In this document: positions 13,756 to 18,087 of the stretch, piece after piece
Layout: each line of letters starts with the position of its first letter
Numbering within the stretch: position 1 is the stretch's first letter
DNA from: Caldithrix sp.
Lineage (GTDB): Bacteria > KSB1 > UBA2214 > DYKH01
Assembly: GCA_020722685.1 (NCBI GenBank)
Contig: DYKH01000105.1
Location: 1 to 18,087, forward strand
DNA: 18,087 nucleotides
Direction: 5' to 3'
The notes under the pieces: generated by a model
Database searches by the model: none
What the model was told of the DNA's origin: nothing
Seen by the model: the letters and a program-made list of their open reading frames with translations, nothing else
Made by a program: the position numbers and the translations under genes

Positions 13756-14979
13756 CTATCCCCGCTCCTCAACGATTTTCTTCTGGTAACCGCTCTCCAC
13801 ATAGGCCGCAATCGGATCGGCCGGAAGATTCCTTTCCAGCCGGGCTGCTGCAACCAATGGGCGAACGTCCGCGTGCAACAAGGCGTCGTTAAAAGTCCGA
13901 TTGGCGAGAATGATCTCATCCTCCGCCTGATATTTTTCCAGGTTGGCGCGATCGACCAACATCGCCTTGGCCAAAGAAAGTTGTAACGAGTCCACGCTGT
14001 GAAGGATGGCGTGCATGCGATTTTCCCGTCCGCTGCATTGATCGATCATATAAGCCCAGTTCTTGTCCAGGTCATCGTTGCACACAACGCCGCCGACGGC
14101 CAGCTCGTAGAAAATCCGTGCCAATTCTTGATTCGGCTCCACCGAATGATCGTCATCCGCGGCGTAGCGGGTGTTGAAATGAAAGCCGCCCTTGACCTTT
14201 TCGCTGACCAAGCGGGCGACGATCTGTTCGATGTTGGTGCCGTGATGATGATGGCCGAGGTCGACCAAGACACCTGCATTGGGCCCCAGCTTTTGCGCCA
14301 GCAGATAAGCCGTGCCCCAATCCGAGATCAGCGTGCTGTAGGTTCCCGGCTCAAAGACCTTGTACTCGATGAGAATGGTCACTTCCTTGGAAATGCTTTT
14401 GTAGGCTGCTTGCAACGTGGCGATGACCGTTTCGTAGGCTTTCCGCAATTCGATTTGTCCGGGATACAAGGAGCCATCCGGCAGCCAAATGGTCAACAGT
14501 TTACTGCCGATATCTTGAGCGATGCGCCCGCCTAAAATCGTTTGCTCGACGTAGCGATCGGTCGTTGCTTTTTCCGCAGCGGACATGCTGCCTCGTTGCG
14601 ATCCCGCCAAAAAGTAAGTCGGGCTGACGGAGCCAACCCGCAATCCTCGGTCAATCGCCGCTTGGCCGATTTTTTTGGCGAGATTATAGTCGCCATTTTC
14701 TCCATCGGGTGAAAAATCCCACAGGACATGCATTGCCACCGTTTCAGTAGCGCCGGTTAACTTGTTCACCACGGCCGCATCGTCCAGCTTTTCATAGATG
14801 TCGCGCGCCGGGCCGGGAGGCAGGTAGCCGCCGAAGCGGCCGCCGCCGAACTTGCCGAACACCCAACTGGGCACCTCGACGCGAAACTTTTTCACGGCCT
14901 CCATCGCCGCTTTGACGCGGTCGCGGCCAAATTCCAATTCTAACAGTTGCAGGCCAAGGGTAATCATTTTGTCAGTCAT
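13756..14979 (-). CDS. rhaI: L-rhamnose isomerase, Pseudomonas stutzeri type (sugar isomerase)
   Basis: 407 residues from the ATG at 14979 (GGGAG eight bases upstream); a TTG two codons earlier is too close to that site. It is a TIM-barrel ketol-isomerase of COG4952. With a constant offset of 14, the metal ligands known for P. stutzeri L-rhamnose isomerase are all present: E205, D240, H267 and D313 for one metal, and H243, D275 and D277 for the other (motifs IEYK, VDLGHH, HFNTRYAADDD). Reaction: L-rhamnose to L-rhamnulose with Mn2+; this type also accepts D-allose and other aldoses. No rhamnulose kinase, aldolase or rhamnose transporter gene is in the window, so the physiological sugar is open. 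The gene converges on the tRNA-Leu unit and lies about 250 bp downstream of argH. Confidence 0.88.
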   Translation of the reverse strand: MTDKMITLGLQLLELEFGRDRVKAAMEAVKKFRVEVPSWVFGKFGGGRFGGYLPPGPARDIYEKLDDAAVVNKLTGATETVAMHVLWDFSPDGENGDYNLAKKIGQAAIDRGLRVGSVSPTYFLAGSQRGSMSAAEKATTDRYVEQTILGGRIAQDIGSKLLTIWLPDGSLYPGQIELRKAYETVIATLQAAYKSISKEVTILIEYKVFEPGTYSTLISDWGTAYLLAQKLGPNAGVLVDLGHHHHGTNIEQIVARLVSEKVKGGFHFNTRYAADDDHSVEPNQELARIFYELAVGGVVCNDDLDKNWAYMIDQCSGRENRMHAILHSVDSLQLSLAKAMLVDRANLEKYQAEDEIILANRTFNDALLHADVRPLVAAARLERNLPADPIAAYVESGYQKKIVEERG

Positions 14980-15231
14980 TATCAATTCTCCCAGAGTGAG
15001 GTGTCATTAATACCTGAATTTCGCGTGGATTGTCATCTACAAGTCCCGGGTAGCAGGTCACAGTTCGCAACTCGTCAGGCACGTGTTCTCACTTTAATAC
15101 GCTCCCTCCCACGAAACGACCATGTCATGCGAGGCATCTTTTCGTGTTGACCATGATATTCGCCTATTGAAACCCGCTTGCTATTTTTAAGGAATTTCTA
15201 AAGGACATCTCTCCTCAACGAAATCCAAGCC
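14980..15231. other. Intergenic region between argH and the isomerase gene
   Basis: 252 bp. Apart from the Shine-Dalgarno of the isomerase gene (CTGGGAGAATTG on the minus strand) I see no clear terminator for argH, no strong promoter and no ORF with a recognisable product. Confidence 0.4.
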
Positions 15232-16629
15232 TTAGATGTTATCGGCAGACACGGCTTTTTCCATGATCGTTTTTGCGGTTTTGATTTGTTGCGCAACAGA
15301 CGCCGGGCCTGTGCCGCCAAACAAATTCCGTTTCTCGATAGAAGCAAGGGGATCGAACAAATCCTGTACGTCGTCCGCAAACAGGTCAGAAAATCTCTGT
15401 AGGTCATTTGTACTCAGCGAGCCTAACGAAACGCCACGTTGATCAGCAAACGCTATGATTCGCCCAACGATCTCATGCGCTTTGCGGAAGGGAACGCCTT
15501 TCCGCACCAGATAATCTGCTAAATCCGTGGCGTACAAGGCCGGATCAATGGCTGAGAGCATGGCTTCGGCGTTGACCTTCAGCGTCTCCAAAACGCCGGT
15601 GAAAATGCGAACCGAGCGGATTGTCTGATCCAGTGAGTCGAACACCGGCTCCTTGTCTTCCTGCAGGTCACGGGCGTAGGCAGTCGGAATTCCCTTCATG
15701 AGCATCACCAGCTTGACCTGATTGCCAACCACCCGCGCTGTCTTGCCGCGAATCAACTCCAGCGAATCGGGATTCTTTTTCTGCGGCATCATGCTGCTGC
15801 CGGTGGAGTAGGCCTCGTCGATCTCGATGAAGCGACAGGCTTCCGAGGACCAGATGATGAAATCCTCGGCAACGCGACTGAAATGCAGCATGATCTGCGA
15901 GCAGACGAACAACAGTTCGGTGACGAAATCGCGATCGGAGGTGGTGTCGATGCTGTTTTCCGTAGGAGCGTCGAATCCAAGCTGGCGAGCTAATTTTTCC
16001 CGGTCGATGGCAAAGGCTGCACCGGCCAAAGCGCCGGAGCCTAAAGGCATCTTATTGCAGCGACGGGAGGCTTCGGAAAGTCGGTCTACATTACGCTGCA
16101 TTTGAAAGAAAAGAGCTAACAAATAGTGGGCAAAGGAAATCGGCTGTGCTTGGCGAAGATGGGTGTATCCAGGCATCACCGTCTTTATGTGCTTTTCCGC
16201 TAAATCGACCACAGCCTTTTGCAGCGAGTGTAGGACAGTTTGAAGCTGGAGCGTCTCACCTCTCAAGTAGATTTTCAAATCCGTGACAACCTGATCGTTG
16301 CGGCTGCGACCGGTGTGAATGCGAGCGCCCAACTCGCCTAATCGCTCGGTCAACCAGCGCTCGTTGGCGGAATGGATATCTTCGTCGCTTGGGGAAAAGG
16401 CGAGCTTCCCGGCATGGAAATCCTCGCGGATGCCGTCGAGCGCGCTGCGAACCTGCTCCGCTTCCTCCGGCGCATAGACGCCGGCGTCCACCAAGGCCGT
16501 CGCCCAGGCCTGGTTGACCTCGATGTCCGCGTCGAATAGGACTTGATCAAATCTCACCGAGGAGCTGAATTCTTCCATCAGCGCAGCGGTGGATTTTTGA
16601 AAGCGTCCGCTCCAAGTCTTTTGAGGCAT
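15232..16629 (-). CDS. argH: Argininosuccinate lyase
   Basis: 465 residues, the normal length for ArgH. It catalyses the last step of arginine biosynthesis, L-argininosuccinate to arginine plus fumarate, in the cytoplasm as a homotetramer. Fumarase/aspartase-superfamily signatures are all present: SANERWL (87-93), TGRSRNDQV (106-114), YTHLRQAQP (155-163, with the catalytic His) and the flexible signature loop GSSMMPQKKNPD (277-288, with the catalytic Ser). The start ATG lies 4 nt after the argG stop (TAGGGTAATG), so the two genes form an operon with coupled translation. Confidence 0.97.
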   Translation of the reverse strand: MPQKTWSGRFQKSTAALMEEFSSSVRFDQVLFDADIEVNQAWATALVDAGVYAPEEAEQVRSALDGIREDFHAGKLAFSPSDEDIHSANERWLTERLGELGARIHTGRSRNDQVVTDLKIYLRGETLQLQTVLHSLQKAVVDLAEKHIKTVMPGYTHLRQAQPISFAHYLLALFFQMQRNVDRLSEASRRCNKMPLGSGALAGAAFAIDREKLARQLGFDAPTENSIDTTSDRDFVTELLFVCSQIMLHFSRVAEDFIIWSSEACRFIEIDEAYSTGSSMMPQKKNPDSLELIRGKTARVVGNQVKLVMLMKGIPTAYARDLQEDKEPVFDSLDQTIRSVRIFTGVLETLKVNAEAMLSAIDPALYATDLADYLVRKGVPFRKAHEIVGRIIAFADQRGVSLGSLSTNDLQRFSDLFADDVQDLFDPLASIEKRNLFGGTGPASVAQQIKTAKTIMEKAVSADNI

Positions 16630-16633
16630 TACC

Positions 16634-17893
16634 CTAATCCCGCTTGAACTTGCTGTAATCCGGCTCGGAGAGCTTGCGGTGGCGGCCCCATTCCATCTCG
16701 ACCAAGGCGCGCACTTTCAAGGGCAATCCGTAGAGATTAATAAAGCCGTTGGCATCGGTTTGGTCGTAGACGTCCTCTTCGCCAAAAGTGGCCAGTTCTT
16801 CGCGATACAGCGAATAGGGCGACTTGCGTCCCGCCACGATGCAATTACCTTTGTATAGCTTCAGACGGACAGTTCCGGTGACGTTCTCCTGGGTGGCTTC
16901 AACAAAAGCATCCAAAGCTTGACGCAAGGGCGTGAACCAGGCGCCATTATACACCAGCTCGGCGTATTTCGGAGCCATCATTTCCTTGTAGTGCAAGGTG
17001 TCGCGATCCAACACTAAGCTCTCCAATTCCCGGTGCGCAATGTGCAAAAGCGTTCCCGCCGGCGTCTCATAGACCCCACGCGACTTGATTCCCACCAAGC
17101 GATTCTCCACCATATCCACCCGCCCGATGCCGTTGCGCCCGGCCAAATCGTTTAGGTAGTACACCAATGGCACAGAGTCCATGCGCTCGCCGTCCACAGC
17201 CACGGGAATTCCCTGCTCAAACTCGATTTCCACGTAGGTCGGCTTGTCCGGGGCTTCTTCTAAAGGTGTCGTGAGACGGAAAAGCTCCTTTTGCGGCTCA
17301 TTCCAAGGATTCTCCAGATCGCCGCCTTCATGGCTCAGGTGCCAAATGTTGCGGTCGTTGCTATAGATTTTTTCCTTGGTGGCTTTGATGGGCACCTTGT
17401 GCGCCTCGGCATAGGCGATGGCGTCTTCACGCGAGCGGATGTCCCATTCCCGCCAAGGGGCAATAATGTGCAGTTTGGGATTGAATGCTTTATAGGTCAG
17501 CTCGAAGCGAACCTGATCATTGCCCTTGCCGGTACAACCATGAGCCACGGCATCGGCCCCTTCGGCGGAGGCAATTTCAACTTGACGCTTGGCAATGAGG
17601 GGTCGGGCGAAGGAAGTGCCTAACAGATAACGGCCTTCATAAATGGCCCCGGCTTTCAGAGTCGGCCAAATGTATTCTTCGATGAACGGCTTACGCAGGT
17701 CCTCGACATAGCACTTTGCGGCGCCGGTTGCAATGGCTTTTTCTTCCAAACCGTCCAATTCTTCTTCTTGACCCAAATCAGCGGCGAAAGCAATCACTTC
17801 ACAATTATAGTTTTCTTTGAGCCAGGGAATGATAATTGAGGTATCGAGACCGCCCGAGTAGGCCAGAACGACCTTCTTGACTTGATTCTTCAT
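16634..17893 (-). CDS. argG: Argininosuccinate synthase
   Basis: 419 residues from the ATG at 17893 (GGGAG about 10 bases upstream); a TTG frame to 17926 adds 11 unlikely residues. It joins citrulline and aspartate at the cost of ATP to AMP. The N-type ATP pyrophosphatase P-loop is AYSGGLDTS (11-19). The family block [14 protein letters not shown], the substrate-binding segment [20 protein letters not shown] and the late motif [16 protein letters not shown] are all recognisable. It is the first gene of an argGH operon; the remaining arg genes are outside the window. Confidence 0.97.
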   Translation of the reverse strand: MKNQVKKVVLAYSGGLDTSIIIPWLKENYNCEVIAFAADLGQEEELDGLEEKAIATGAAKCYVEDLRKPFIEEYIWPTLKAGAIYEGRYLLGTSFARPLIAKRQVEIASAEGADAVAHGCTGKGNDQVRFELTYKAFNPKLHIIAPWREWDIRSREDAIAYAEAHKVPIKATKEKIYSNDRNIWHLSHEGGDLENPWNEPQKELFRLTTPLEEAPDKPTYVEIEFEQGIPVAVDGERMDSVPLVYYLNDLAGRNGIGRVDMVENRLVGIKSRGVYETPAGTLLHIAHRELESLVLDRDTLHYKEMMAPKYAELVYNGAWFTPLRQALDAFVEATQENVTGTVRLKLYKGNCIVAGRKSPYSLYREELATFGEEDVYDQTDANGFINLYGLPLKVRALVEMEWGRHRKLSEPDYSKFKRD

Positions 17894-18010
17894 TTTTAGA
17901 AAGCTCCCGTTGAAATCATCCGGCAAGGATGAGGTTATACCAGCGTTAACAGGTGGGGTCTATCAGAACTATGTGGACTTTTCATTGGGGTGTTGTCGGC
18001 GACCGAGAAA

Positions 18011-18039
18011 AACATAGGAAAATATCGGGAAATTATCAA
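18011..18039 (-). promoter_or_regulatory. argG: Candidate promoter of the argGH operon
   Basis: On the minus strand TTGATA (18034-18039), a 17-bp spacer, and TATGTT (18011-18016). The predicted start near 18004 leaves a 5' leader of about 110 nt before the argG ATG. I saw no convincing ARG box. At the far right edge, plus-strand GAAGGAGTGAGAATCGG followed by ATGAAAT could be the beginning of a divergent gene, but too little is visible to call it. Confidence 0.5.
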
Positions 18040-18087
18040 GCAAAAATCCGGCGGCAATTGAAGGAGTGAGAATCGGAAGGATGAAAT

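Noticed and set aside
1..18087. CRISPR array, rRNA, integrase or complete insertion sequence
   Set aside because: I looked for regularly spaced repeats, rRNA landmarks, DDE or tyrosine-recombinase motifs and long terminal repeats with a transposase and found none.

Overview
This is an 18 kb stretch of bacterial chromosome with about 50% GC by eye. Almost all genes lie on the minus strand. The exceptions are a small MazF-type toxin-antitoxin pair and a tRNA-Leu gene. The proteins (argininosuccinate synthase and lyase, an L-rhamnose isomerase of the Pseudomonas stutzeri type, a DASS-family carboxylate transporter, a neopullulanase-like glycosidase) fit a heterotrophic, arginine-prototrophic, probably Gram-negative bacterium. 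The Tat-type leader on the amidohydrolase and the dispersed palindromic repeat of the 'TGTCATTTCGAACGGAG' kind remind me of FCB-group / candidate-phylum genomes such as KSB1 or Calditrichota. That placement is a weak inference.

Layout from left to right. 116-1252: an enolase-superfamily o-succinylbenzoate synthase / N-acylamino acid racemase. 1553-3151: an exported five-repeat beta-propeller fused to a transglutaminase-like domain. 3380-3951: a plus-strand antitoxin/MazF pair with a 4-nt overlap. 4171-11586: five minus-strand genes read in the order GH13 glycosidase, unidentified 292-residue protein, Tat-exported amidohydrolase, DUF3748/YidR-like propeller, DASS transporter. Spacings are short except for a palindromic repeat in front of the transporter gene. 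The amidohydrolase and DUF3748 genes overlap by 10 nt.

11420-13450 is the scrambled part. A segment holding a small ORF plus the 5' end of the glycosidase gene occurs twice as imperfect direct repeats. Copy A (11421-11986) is attached to the intact glycosidase, but its small ORF is broken by frameshifts and by a ~150-bp MITE-like insertion. Copy B (13027-13442) keeps an open small ORF, but its glycosidase leader has a stop at codon 44 and is fused in frame to the tail of another, unidentified gene. Between the two copies lies a two-gene cassette of an 84-residue protein and a nucleotidyltransferase, which looks like a toxin-antitoxin or Abi-type module.

13552-13730 is a compact tRNA-Leu(CAA) unit with its own promoter and terminator. 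13756-14979 is the rhamnose isomerase. 15232-17893 is the argG-argH operon with a good promoter candidate upstream. I see no CRISPR array, integrase, intact insertion sequence or rRNA. I do not see a clearly new multi-gene system. The duplicated, cassette-containing segment at 11.4-13.4 kb is the most unusual structure in the window.
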